Origin: JAVXAG01 sp040307645
GTDB lineage: Bacteria > Bacillota > Clostridia > Peptostreptococcales > Anaerovoracaceae
Assembly (NCBI GenBank): GCA_040307645.1
Contig: JAWRJF010000080.1
Coordinates: 1 to 39,790, forward strand
Reading direction: 5' to 3'
DNA: 39,790 nucleotides
Shown here: one piece after another, positions 9,428 through 17,177 of the stretch
How positions within the stretch are numbered: the first letter of the stretch is position 1
How the letters are laid out: the number at the start of each line of letters is the position of its first letter
The notes under the pieces: model-generated
What the model was told of the DNA's origin: nothing
The model's input: the letters and a program-made list of their open reading frames with translations, nothing else
Database searches by the model: none
Program-made: the position numbers and the translations under genes

Positions 9428-9440
9428 ACTATATTATAGT
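9428..9440. promoter_or_regulatory. Candidate LysR operator: 13-bp perfect palindrome in the divergent intergenic region
   Basis: ACTATATTATAGT is a perfect inverted repeat (ACTATA, central T, TATAGT) in the 144-base gap between the LysR and yeiH genes. It is embedded in two copies of TAATACTAT at 9424-9432 and 9446-9454, whose starts are 22 bases apart, about two helical turns. LysR regulators bind AT-rich dyads with T-N11-A character, so this is the best operator candidate. The surroundings are very AT-rich, so chance dyads are possible. Confidence 0.45.
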
Positions 9441-9528
9441 TTGAATAATACTATTTTACCATATATATATCAAGTGTTAGTATATAAAAAGGATTTACTA
9501 AAATACTACGTAGAAGGAGCTGAAACAA

Positions 9529-10569
9529 ATGAACTTTTTTAAACAAAATGGTAAAGGTATTTTACTATGTATATTTATAGCCATACCGTCATGGGTTTTA
9601 GGTAAAATATTTCCTATAATTGGAGGCGCAGTTATAGCTATATTGGCGGGGATGATCATAGCTTTAATAATAAAAAATAAAGATAGCTATGAAGCTGGGA
9701 TTAAATTCACATCCAAAAAAATATTACAGTGGGCCGTAATATTACTAGGCTTTGGGTTAAATCTTAATGTAATTGTGGACACAGGAAAACAGTCTCTCCC
9801 AATTATAGTCTGCACTATAGGTACTTCATTAATAGTTGCATTTTTACTTCACAAGGCAATGAGTATACCATCAAATATTTCTACATTAGTAGGTGTAGGG
9901 TCTTCAATTTGTGGTGGGTCTGCAATTGCGGCTACTGCACCTGTAATTGAAGCTGATGATGAAGAAGTTGCACAAGCTATTTCCATAATATTTTTCTTTA
10001 ATGTTCTTGCAGCTATTGTATTTCCGACTCTAGGAAACTTGATAGGCTTTGATACAAGTTCTGGTGAAGCCTTTGGTATTTTTGCTGGGACTGCTGTTAA
10101 TGATACATCTTCTGTTACTGCTTGTGCAGCCACATGGGATAGTATGTGGAATTTAGGTGCGGCAACTTTAGACAAAGCGGTTACAGTTAAGTTGACTAGA
10201 ACCCTAGCTATTATACCAATAACTTTGGCGCTAGCGTTTATGAGGACAAAGAAAAAAGAAAGCGTTGAAGGTTTAGAAGGAAAAAAGGTCAGCATGAAAC
10301 AAATTTTCCCTTTCTTTATTTTGTATTTTATCGCGGCTTCAATTATTACAACTGTAGCAACTGATATGGGCGTTTCCCCACAGTTTTTTACGCCAATAAA
10401 AGAGTTATCAAAATTCTTTATCATACTTGCTATGGCAGCTATTGGTCTTAATACCAATCTTGTTAAGCTAGTAAAAACCGGCGGAAAGCCACTTATAATG
10501 GGATTTTGTTGTTGGGTATCCATTACAGGTGTAAGCCTTCTGATGCAGCACCTTATGGGTATTTGGTAA
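9529..10569 (+). CDS. YeiH-family putative sulfate exporter (UPF0324 membrane protein)
   Basis: Polytopic membrane protein of 346 residues, with about ten hydrophobic segments, matching the conserved YeiH/UPF0324 family annotated as putative sulfate exporters. Recognisable family segments are GVGSSICGGSAIAATAPVIEA, FGIFAGTAVNDTSSVTA and the late LSKFFIILAMAAIGLNTNL. GAAGGAG precedes the ATG at 9529 at good spacing. The transport function is inferred from family annotation and is not shown by the sequence. The divergent LysR gene is its probable regulator. The pair interrupts the polC-rimP junction that is often direct in related bacteria. Confidence 0.88.
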   Translation: MNFFKQNGKGILLCIFIAIPSWVLGKIFPIIGGAVIAILAGMIIALIIKNKDSYEAGIKFTSKKILQWAVILLGFGLNLNVIVDTGKQSLPIIVCTIGTSLIVAFLLHKAMSIPSNISTLVGVGSSICGGSAIAATAPVIEADDEEVAQAISIIFFFNVLAAIVFPTLGNLIGFDTSSGEAFGIFAGTAVNDTSSVTACAATWDSMWNLGAATLDKAVTVKLTRTLAIIPITLALAFMRTKKKESVEGLEGKKVSMKQIFPFFILYFIAASIITTVATDMGVSPQFFTPIKELSKFFIILAMAAIGLNTNLVKLVKTGGKPLIMGFCCWVSITGVSLLMQHLMGIW

Positions 10570-10606
10570 AAGGTTTTAGTGCGAAGTATCTTTCTGGCAG
10601 AATTAT

Positions 10607-10635
10607 TTGACAGAACAAATCATATATGTTATTAT
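10607..10635 (+). promoter_or_regulatory. Promoter of the rimP-nusA-infB operon
   Basis: TTGACA (10607-10612), a 17-base spacer, then TATTAT (10630-10635) preceded by TG at 10627-10628, giving an extended -10 element. This is the best sigma-A-type promoter in the window. Transcription would start near 10642, leaving a leader of about 100 bases before rimP. Confidence 0.75.
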
Positions 10636-10669
10636 AATTAAGTACGAATTTTAGACTTTAAGAAGCAGA

Positions 10670-10690
10670 AGAGTGGGCAATACCCACTCT
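10670..10690 (+). promoter_or_regulatory. Hairpin in the rimP leader (possible attenuator or yeiH terminator)
   Basis: AGAGTGGG, loop CAATA, CCCACTCT: a perfect 8-bp stem followed by TTAAATTTTA. It lies downstream of the rimP promoter and 50 bases before the rimP start, so it is in the 5' leader. The tract after it is an imperfect T-run, so it could end yeiH transcription or attenuate the operon. I recall similar GTGGG/CCCAC hairpins upstream of rimP in other Firmicutes, but this is memory and not checked. Confidence 0.6.
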
Positions 10691-10740
10691 TTAAATTTTA
10701 TCTTGGGAAATAGATAAAAAATACATTGGAAGGTGATTCT

Positions 10741-11220
10741 ATGGCAAAGAAAAAAATAACAGATATTGTGTCTGAAGTGCTTAATGATTTTCTTAATGAA
10801 AATAGACTTGAATTATACAACGTTGAATTCATTAAAGAGGGTAAGGACTGGTTTTTACGAGTTTATATTGATAAACAGGAAAACCAGGATGAAGAATATG
10901 TAAGCACAGATGACTGTGAAAAAGTAAGTAGATTTTTGAGTGTAAAGTTAGATGAAATAGATCCTATAGATCAGAACTACTATTTGGAGGTTTCATCTCC
11001 TGGAATGGATAGAACATTAATTGAAGAAAAACATTATAAGAGATTCTCGGGTAAACTTGTAGAAATTAGCTTATATAAAGCTATTGATGGGGCAAAAAAA
11101 TACGAAGGTATCTTAGTCGGTCTAATCGATGGTGACATAGTAATAAAAGACGAAAATGATAACGAAAGAAGGTTCCCACAAGAGCAAGTTTCAAAGACAA
11201 GACTTGCTGTGGTTTTCTAA
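10741..11220 (+). CDS. rimP: Ribosome maturation factor RimP
   Basis: Assembly factor for the 30S subunit, acting early in head-domain maturation. The 159-residue protein has the two RimP domains: an N-terminal alpha/beta domain (about 1-85, with LDEIDPIDQNYYLEVSSPGMDRTL, the most conserved stretch) and a C-terminal SH3-like domain (about 90-159). The ATG at 10741 was chosen because GGAAGGTG lies just upstream; an in-frame ATG at 10726 would place that binding site inside the gene. The stop codon is part of the nusA ribosome binding site (TAAGGAGG), so the two genes are tightly linked. Confidence 0.95.
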   Translation: MAKKKITDIVSEVLNDFLNENRLELYNVEFIKEGKDWFLRVYIDKQENQDEEYVSTDDCEKVSRFLSVKLDEIDPIDQNYYLEVSSPGMDRTLIEEKHYKRFSGKLVEISLYKAIDGAKKYEGILVGLIDGDIVIKDENDNERRFPQEQVSKTRLAVVF

Positions 11221-11238
11221 GGAGGTATAATTTAAAAA

Positions 11239-12303
11239 ATGAACAGAGAGTTTATCGAAGCTATTGAAGACTTAGAAAAAGAAAGAAGAATTTCTAAGGA
11301 TGTATTAATTGAAGCAATAGAATCAGCCCTTGTGTCCGCATATAAAAAGAATTATGGAACATCACAAAATGTCAGAGTTGATATAGACAGAGAATCTGGG
11401 GATATCAATGTATTTATGAGAAAAGATATTGTGGAAGAAGTCTATGATGACATGGTAGAGATTTCTTTAGAAGAAGCACAGGCGCTAGATTTACGATATG
11501 AAATCGGAGACATTATTGAGTATCAGGTTACGCCAAAAGATTTTGGAAGAATTGCAGCTCAGACAGCTAAGCAGGTTGTAGTACAAAGAATTAGAGAAGC
11601 AGAACGCGGAATGATTTTTGATGACTATATAACAAGACAAGGTGAAATAGTTACAGGAGTTGTTCAGAGAGACAGCAATGGAACTTTATTCATAAATATT
11701 GGGAATGCTGAAGGAATTCTTGCTACAACAGAGCAGGTTCCTGGAGAGCACTTCGGTGTAAATGATAGATTAAAAGTATATATTATGGACGTCAAGAAGA
11801 CAACTAAGGGACCTCAGGTGTTTTTATCAAGATCACACCCTGGTTTAGTAAAAAGATTATTTGAACTTGAAGTTCCTGAAATTCAAGATGGAAGTGTTGA
11901 AATAAAAGGGATTGCAAGAGAAGCTGGATCTAGAACAAAACTTGCTGTGTACTCTGTAGATGAAAATATTGATCCTGTTGGTTCATGTGTTGGAACAAGA
12001 GGAGCTAGAGTACAGAGCATTGTAGACGAACTAAATGGTGAGAAGATAGATATAATCACATGGAGTGAGGATCCGGAAGAACTAATAAGTAGTGTACTAA
12101 GCCCAGCTAAGGTTGAAAAAGTCGTTGCAGATTTAGAAGAAAAGTCAGCTACAGTAGTTGTACCAGATTATCAATTGTCACTTGCAATTGGTAAGGAAGG
12201 ACAAAATGTAAGACTGGCAGCTAAAGTTTCTGGTTGGAAAATAGATATAAAAAGCCATTCCCAATTTTTCGTAGAAGAGGAAGACTTTGAAATAGTAGAA
12301 TAA
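11239..12303 (+). CDS. nusA: Transcription termination/antitermination protein NusA
   Basis: RNA polymerase-associated factor that modulates pausing, intrinsic termination and antitermination. Domains in order: N-terminal polymerase-binding domain (1-125), S1 RNA-binding domain (about 130-200, with GEIVTGVVQRDSNGTLFINIG), KH1 (about 225-285, including GSCVGTRGARVQSIV) and KH2 (about 290-345, including LAIGKEGQNVRLAAKV). The protein (354) ends right after KH2, lacking the acidic repeats of E. coli NusA, as is usual in Gram-positives. AAGGAGG overlaps the rimP stop codon as binding site. Confidence 0.97.
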   Translation: MNREFIEAIEDLEKERRISKDVLIEAIESALVSAYKKNYGTSQNVRVDIDRESGDINVFMRKDIVEEVYDDMVEISLEEAQALDLRYEIGDIIEYQVTPKDFGRIAAQTAKQVVVQRIREAERGMIFDDYITRQGEIVTGVVQRDSNGTLFINIGNAEGILATTEQVPGEHFGVNDRLKVYIMDVKKTTKGPQVFLSRSHPGLVKRLFELEVPEIQDGSVEIKGIAREAGSRTKLAVYSVDENIDPVGSCVGTRGARVQSIVDELNGEKIDIITWSEDPEELISSVLSPAKVEKVVADLEEKSATVVVPDYQLSLAIGKEGQNVRLAAKVSGWKIDIKSHSQFFVEEEDFEIVE

Positions 12304-12325
12304 ATTGTATTAGCAGGAGGAAGAA

Positions 12326-12595
12326 TTGAAGATAAAAAAAATTCCTATGAGAAGATGTGTGGCTTGTATGGATTCAAAGCCCAAACAAGATTTGCAAAGA
12401 ATTGCATATTACGAAGAGAAGTTAACTATTGATCCTACGGGGAAAGCTAACGGAAGAGGTGTATACCTTTGCAAAAACCCAGAGTGTATAGAGAAGGCAA
12501 AAAAAAGAAAAGCTTTACAGAGATCTTTTGGAGTCCCTATTGCTGCAGAAGAAATAGATAAAGTATTTAGTGAGCTAGAAAATGGTCAAAAGTAA
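12326..12595 (+). CDS. rnpM: RNase P modulator RnpM (YlxR family)
   Basis: Small basic YlxR-family protein, 89 residues, recently named RnpM for binding the RNase P RNA in B. subtilis. The family signature RRCVACMDSKPKQDL (residues 9-23) and the later GRGVYLCKNPECIEKA with Cys residues are visible. The start codon is TTG at 12326, with AGGAGG nine bases upstream; no ATG fits. It sits between nusA and the L7Ae-like gene, the standard order. Its 3' end overlaps the next gene by 14 bases. Confidence 0.92.
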   Translation: MKIKKIPMRRCVACMDSKPKQDLQRIAYYEEKLTIDPTGKANGRGVYLCKNPECIEKAKKRKALQRSFGVPIAAEEIDKVFSELENGQK

Positions 12596-12914
12596 ATTAG
12601 ATAGTTATTTAGGATTTGCAGCAAAATCTAGGAATCTAGTCACCGGTTATAATACATGTATCTTGATGATGGAAAAAAACAAAATTAAATTATTAATCAT
12701 CGCCTGCGATTTATCTGAAAATACAATAGAAAAAATGTTAAGAAAATGCAAAAAGCATAATGTAAACTATAGACTTTTTGGAACTAGTGAAGAATTTTCT
12801 AAAGTCACTGGTAATAGTAATAAAGGAATCTATGGAATTACAGACAGCAATTTTGCAAGTGTTATATGTAGTGAGATTGACAAAATTCAATCTAAAAAGA
12901 AGGAGGTGTTCTAA
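12582..12914 (+). CDS. rplGA: L7Ae/L30e-family ribosomal protein YlxQ-like
   Basis: RNA-binding protein of the L7Ae/L30e/S12e/Gadd45 family (110 residues), related to the kink-turn-binding YlxQ (RplGA) of B. subtilis. The family fold is suggested by DSYLGFAAKSRNLVTGYNTCILMMEKNKIKLLIIACDLSENT and the later KVTGNSNKGIYGITD segment. The ATG lies inside the end of rnpM, and its stop overlaps the infB start as TAATG, so it is translated within the chain. The cellular role of this paralogue is not well defined. Confidence 0.9.
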   Translation: MVKSKLDSYLGFAAKSRNLVTGYNTCILMMEKNKIKLLIIACDLSENTIEKMLRKCKKHNVNYRLFGTSEEFSKVTGNSNKGIYGITDSNFASVICSEIDKIQSKKKEVF

Positions 12915-15718
12915 TGGCAATTAAAATATATGAGTTAGCAAAAGAGTTAAATATGCAGAGTAAGGAACTTTTAGAAAAAGTAACGTCTATGGGTATTGAA
13001 GCGACTAGCCATATGAGCGTACTATCTGACAACGATGTATTGGCAGTAAGGAACGTTGTCCTGAAAAGTAATAAAAAAGAAACAAAGATTGTGAAGGCTG
13101 CCCCTAAAAAAACAGGTTCATCTATAGAAGAGGAACCAAGGGTAACTGTGAAAGCAACCATTAGACCAAATAATAACAATATTAACAGACAACCAAGAAC
13201 GCAGTCTGGACAGGAAAGGGTAAATAAACCTAAACCTCCTGTTGGGAGACCCGTGATTAGTAAAGATTTAGAGAATAGACCTAAACCACCAATAGGGAAA
13301 CCTGTGATTCCAAAAGATTTTACTGAAAGAGAAACAGTGGAGTCGAAAGAGGAAGTTCGACAGAATTCTAATATTGAAAATAAAGAATTAAAGACTGAAG
13401 AAGTAATAACTAAGGCAGAAGTTAAGGTAGAGGCAAAAGTGGAAAATAGAAACACAGAAAAAAAATCAGAATCAAATAGAGATAATAAGAATCGTCCGGA
13501 TGTTAAAAAACACGAAGGTAGAGACAAAGATAATAGAAATAACAGGGACAATAGAAACAACAGAGACAACAAGGAAAACAGAAACAATAGAGATAATAAG
13601 GATAATCGAGTTAATAGAGATAATAAAGACAATCGCGTTAACAGAGATAACCGAGGTAACAGAGATCATAAAGATCATAAAGACAGTCATGACAATAGAG
13701 GAAGAAATCATGGTCAAAAACCTAATAACGATAGACCGGTAAAACCTCAGCTTGATAAGCTAGAGGTAAAGCCAAATCAGCGCAAAGAAGATAAAAAAGT
13801 CCATGATAAAGAAAGAAATAAATTTGCTAAATTAGAAAATGGCAATAGCAAAAGTAAAAAGTTTGTTGAAGTAAAATCTTTAGAGAAAAAAGTAAGATCT
13901 AAGAAACACAACAAACCAAAGCCAGTAGTGGAGGAACCAGAAATAGTGATAGAAGAATTACCAGTAGGTACAGTAGTAGTAAATGTACCTATTACAGTAG
14001 CAGGTTTTTGTGAACAGACAGAGGTGTCAACATCAAAAGTAATAATGGCACTTATGAAATTAGGGATTATGGCCAATATTAACCAAAATGTTGATGAGGA
14101 TACGGTAAATATTCTTGCTGAAGAATTGGGTATTAATGTAGTAATCGGAAAGGTTGAAGAAGAAACCTATGACGAAGGCTTAGAAACATTTGAAGATGAT
14201 GAAAAAGATTTGAAGTCCAGACCGCCAATTATCACGGTAATGGGCCATGTTGACCATGGTAAGACATCATTACTAGATGCAATAAGGAAAACAAATGTTA
14301 CATCTACAGAGTCAGGTGGTATTACTCAGCATATAGGTGCTTCAGAAGTAAAGGTTAATGGACAGAAAATTGTATTTTTAGATACCCCTGGACATGAAGC
14401 TTTCACAGCAATGAGAGCAAGAGGTGCACACATAACAGATATTGCAGTTCTTGTAGTAGCAGCTGATGACAGTGTAAAACCACAGACGGTTGAATCTATA
14501 AGCCATGCAAAGGCAGCAGGCGTTCCAATTATAGTTGCTATGAACAAAATGGATAAACCAGCAGCAAATCCAGACAAGGTAAAACAAGATTTGACTGAAC
14601 ATGGATTATTAGTTGAAGACTGGGGTGGAGACATTATTTGTGTTCCTGTGTCTGCTAAAACCGGGGATGGCATTGTAAACCTACTTGAAATGGTTTTATT
14701 ACAGGCGGAAATGCTTGAACTTAAGGCTAACCCAAATAGACTAGCTATGGGATCAGTAATAGAGGCTAGATTAGACAAGAATAAAGGACCGGTAGCAACA
14801 TTACTTGTTACTAATGGAACCCTTCATTCTGGAACAAGTGTAGTTGCAGGTACTTGTTCAGGTAGAATAAGATTAATGACAGATTTTATGGGCAAAACAA
14901 TTAAAAAGGCTGGCCCAGCTACTGCAGTTGAAATTTTAGGTCTTACTGATGTTCCACAAGCTGGTGATGAGTTTAATGCTGTAAAGGAAGATAAGCAAGC
15001 AAGAGAAATTGCTGAACATAGAAAAGAAAGATTAAGGGAAGAAGTTCTTTCAAGAAATTCAAGTACAACATTAGAACAGTTGTTTACCCAAATTCAAGAA
15101 GGGGAAACAAAAGAACTAAACTTAATTATCAAAGGTGACGTTCAAGGTTCTGTAGGAGCACTAGTTGCATCACTAGAAAAATTAAACAACGAAAATGTAA
15201 GAGTTAAGATTATCCATACAGGAGTAGGAACTGTGACAGAATCTGATGTAATGCTTGCAGGAACATCAGGAGCTATAATAATAGGATTTAATGTTAGACC
15301 TAGCACAGCAGTTTCCACTATGGCAGATAGAGAAAAAATTCAAATAAGAACTTACAGAGTTATTTATGATGTAATTGATGATATTGAAAATGCAATGAAG
15401 GGAATGCTTGATCCGGAATATAAAGAAGAGATTCTTGGAAAAGTTGAAATAAGAAATACATTTAAAGTGCCTGGAGTTGGTATTATCGGTGGTGCATATG
15501 TTACAGAGGGTAAAGTTGTTAGAAACGCCGAAGTCAGACTTGTTAGAGACGGTATAGTTATTCATGAGGGAAAAATTTCTTCATTAAAGAGATTTAAGGA
15601 TGATGCTAAAGAAGTAGCAACCAATTATGAATGTGGAATTGGCATTGAAAACTACAATGACATAAAAGAAGGCGACATTATTGAATGCTTCCATATGGTG
15701 GAAATTCAACGTAAGTAG
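12914..15718 (+). CDS. infB: Translation initiation factor IF-2
   Basis: GTPase that delivers fMet-tRNA to the 30S subunit. Layout: N-terminal IF2-N module (about 1-50), a long disordered linker (about 55-340) rich in N, R, D, K and E, a second IF2-N module (about 345-400), the G domain with P-loop GHVDHGKT (444-451), DTPGHEAF and NKMD, then domains II, III and the tRNA-binding C-terminal domain. Length 934 is large because of the linker. The linker contains three consecutive 9-codon units of the type RDNKDNRVN at 13562-13642. GAAGGAGG precedes the ATG, which overlaps the rplGA stop (TAATG). Confidence 0.98.
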   Translation: MAIKIYELAKELNMQSKELLEKVTSMGIEATSHMSVLSDNDVLAVRNVVLKSNKKETKIVKAAPKKTGSSIEEEPRVTVKATIRPNNNNINRQPRTQSGQERVNKPKPPVGRPVISKDLENRPKPPIGKPVIPKDFTERETVESKEEVRQNSNIENKELKTEEVITKAEVKVEAKVENRNTEKKSESNRDNKNRPDVKKHEGRDKDNRNNRDNRNNRDNKENRNNRDNKDNRVNRDNKDNRVNRDNRGNRDHKDHKDSHDNRGRNHGQKPNNDRPVKPQLDKLEVKPNQRKEDKKVHDKERNKFAKLENGNSKSKKFVEVKSLEKKVRSKKHNKPKPVVEEPEIVIEELPVGTVVVNVPITVAGFCEQTEVSTSKVIMALMKLGIMANINQNVDEDTVNILAEELGINVVIGKVEEETYDEGLETFEDDEKDLKSRPPIITVMGHVDHGKTSLLDAIRKTNVTSTESGGITQHIGASEVKVNGQKIVFLDTPGHEAFTAMRARGAHITDIAVLVVAADDSVKPQTVESISHAKAAGVPIIVAMNKMDKPAANPDKVKQDLTEHGLLVEDWGGDIICVPVSAKTGDGIVNLLEMVLLQAEMLELKANPNRLAMGSVIEARLDKNKGPVATLLVTNGTLHSGTSVVAGTCSGRIRLMTDFMGKTIKKAGPATAVEILGLTDVPQAGDEFNAVKEDKQAREIAEHRKERLREEVLSRNSSTTLEQLFTQIQEGETKELNLIIKGDVQGSVGALVASLEKLNNENVRVKIIHTGVGTVTESDVMLAGTSGAIIIGFNVRPSTAVSTMADREKIQIRTYRVIYDVIDDIENAMKGMLDPEYKEEILGKVEIRNTFKVPGVGIIGGAYVTEGKVVRNAEVRLVRDGIVIHEGKISSLKRFKDDAKEVATNYECGIGIENYNDIKEGDIIECFHMVEIQRK
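13562..13642 (+). repeat. Three tandem 9-codon repeats in the infB linker
   Basis: Three 27-base units encode RDNKENRNN, RDNKDNRVN and RDNKDNRVN (IF-2 residues 217-243), flanked by shorter RDNRNN and RDNRGN copies. Units two and three are identical in protein but differ at several synonymous positions (for example AAG GAT AAT CGA against AAA GAC AAT CGC). The pattern is part of a charged, asparagine-rich disordered linker. Confidence 0.8.
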
Positions 15719-15832
15719 TAAATCTTGTAGATGATATAAATAATTTATTTAATAAGGGTTACTACTAGGATAAGTAGAGATTTTTATGGGGTATTAAAAG
15801 GAAAAGAATGATAAGACGGAAAGGAACATTGT

Positions 15833-16216
15833 ATGGGAAAAGGATACAGACAGGGGCGTCTTGGAGAAGAGATTAGAAAAGTAATTAGTGAATTGCTAGT
15901 TAGTGGATTTAAGGATCCAAGGCTCTCCAAAATGTTTAGTGTATCTGCAGTTGAAGTTACCAATGATGGCAGTTACGCTACATGTTATATAACGCTTTTG
16001 AACTTGAATAAGGACGAAGAAGCAAAAAAACAAGAGGAAGACGAACTTCTTGCAGGTCTTAGAAGTGCTAAGGGCTTAATAAAAAAAGAAATAGGACGAC
16101 AAATAAAATTAAGGCATATTCCTGAACTTATTTTTAAGATGGATAATTCAATGGAATATGGGCGACACATTACTGAAATAATTGAAGATTTAGGGATAAA
16201 TGATGAAGAAGAATAA
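15833..16216 (+). CDS. rbfA: 30S ribosome-binding factor RbfA
   Basis: Cold-shock-type assembly factor with a KH-like fold that binds 16S rRNA near helix 1 during late 30S maturation. The 127-residue protein starts with KGYRQGRLGEEIRKVISELL and includes the family core DPRLSKMFSVSAVEVTNDGSYATCYITLL and the late RHIPELIFKMDNSMEYG. GGAAAGGAA precedes the ATG. A 114-base gap separates it from infB, with no clear terminator, so it probably stays in the same transcript. It overlaps nrnA by 17 bases. Confidence 0.96.
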   Translation: MGKGYRQGRLGEEIRKVISELLVSGFKDPRLSKMFSVSAVEVTNDGSYATCYITLLNLNKDEEAKKQEEDELLAGLRSAKGLIKKEIGRQIKLRHIPELIFKMDNSMEYGRHITEIIEDLGINDEEE

Positions 16217-17177
16217 CTCTCTAAGGGAACTAAGTGATAAATTAAAATCTGTAAAGAATATCCTGGTATATCCTCATATCAATGGAGATGGGGATACACT
16301 GGGTTCTTCTGTTGCGCTTTGCATAGCATTAAGAAAGCTTGGAAAAGAATGCTTTGTTTTATTAGAAGAAAAAATACCCAGTAATCTAAGTTTCTTAGAT
16401 AAAGGATATTGTACAGAAGACGAAAATGTTTTACAAAATGTAGATTTGTCTATTTGCGTAGATTGTGGAGATTTGACCAGACTTGAAAAAAGGAAACAGA
16501 AATTTATTTCTGGAGCAAGCACTATGTGCATAGATCATCATAGCACTTCGGAACCTTTTTGTGATCTGAATTTTATTGATAGTAGGGCTGCTGCCACAGG
16601 TGAAATTATTTTTCACTTAATTAAAGAACTAAAAATAAGTGGCGACAGTGAAATCGGCGAAGCACTTTTTGCTGCTATTACTACTGACACTGGTAATTTT
16701 CAGTATTCCAATACCACTAAAGTCACTCATGAAATAGCAGGTGCTCTTTATGACTGGAATATTGATGCGAATAAAGTTAGTAGATATCTGTACGAAAATG
16801 TAAGATTTGAGAAGCTTAAAATCAAAAATCTTGCGCTTTCAACTATGGAAATTTTTGCGGATGGTAAAGTGGCAATGGCATACGTAACCCAGAAAATGCT
16901 TGATGAATCTTCAGCTTTAATGGAAGAAACCGATGGCGTAGTCGAGGATTTGAGAAGCATAAAAGGCGTTGAGATTGCTGTATTTTTAAAAGAAGTTAGT
17001 GGAGAAAAAGTTAAAGTTAGTCTGAGATCGAAATATAATGCAGATGTGTCTGTAATTGCAAAAATATTCGGAGGCGGAGGGCATTCTAAGGCTTCTGGAT
17101 TTACAATTTGCAAGAATATCTCTGACAGCTGCCAGGAAATAAAAAAAGAAATTTTAAAGAATTTAGGTAATTTATGA
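16200..17177 (+). CDS. nrnA: DHH-family bifunctional oligoribonuclease / pAp phosphatase
   Basis: DHH/DHHA1 phosphoesterase that degrades nanoRNAs and dephosphorylates 3',5'-pAp. The 325-residue protein shows the DHH-domain motifs HINGDGDTLGSS (metal-binding Asp), CVDCGD and DHHSTSEPF, and the C-terminal DHHA1 motif GGGGHSKASGF that binds substrate. Two ATG codons in tandem (16200 and 16203) can start it; both lie inside rbfA. It is in the usual place between rbfA and truB for Gram-positives and shares an ATGA overlap with truB. Confidence 0.93.
   Translation: MMKKNNSLRELSDKLKSVKNILVYPHINGDGDTLGSSVALCIALRKLGKECFVLLEEKIPSNLSFLDKGYCTEDENVLQNVDLSICVDCGDLTRLEKRKQKFISGASTMCIDHHSTSEPFCDLNFIDSRAAATGEIIFHLIKELKISGDSEIGEALFAAITTDTGNFQYSNTTKVTHEIAGALYDWNIDANKVSRYLYENVRFEKLKIKNLALSTMEIFADGKVAMAYVTQKMLDESSALMEETDGVVEDLRSIKGVEIAVFLKEVSGEKVKVSLRSKYNADVSVIAKIFGGGGHSKASGFTICKNISDSCQEIKKEILKNLGNL

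Noticed and set aside
9849..10523. 224-codon minus-strand frame inside the YeiH gene
   Set aside because: No family resemblance; the plus-strand frame has clear membrane helices and family motifs.
12892..13632. 246-codon Leu/Ser-rich open frame antisense to infB
   Set aside because: It is a shadow of the Lys/Arg/Asn-rich IF-2 linker; low-complexity composition, no binding site, and IF-2 is certain on the other strand.
15719..15832. Terminator or small gene between infB and rbfA
   Set aside because: Only a weak CTACT/AGTAG pairing and a short out-of-frame ATG; nothing convincing.
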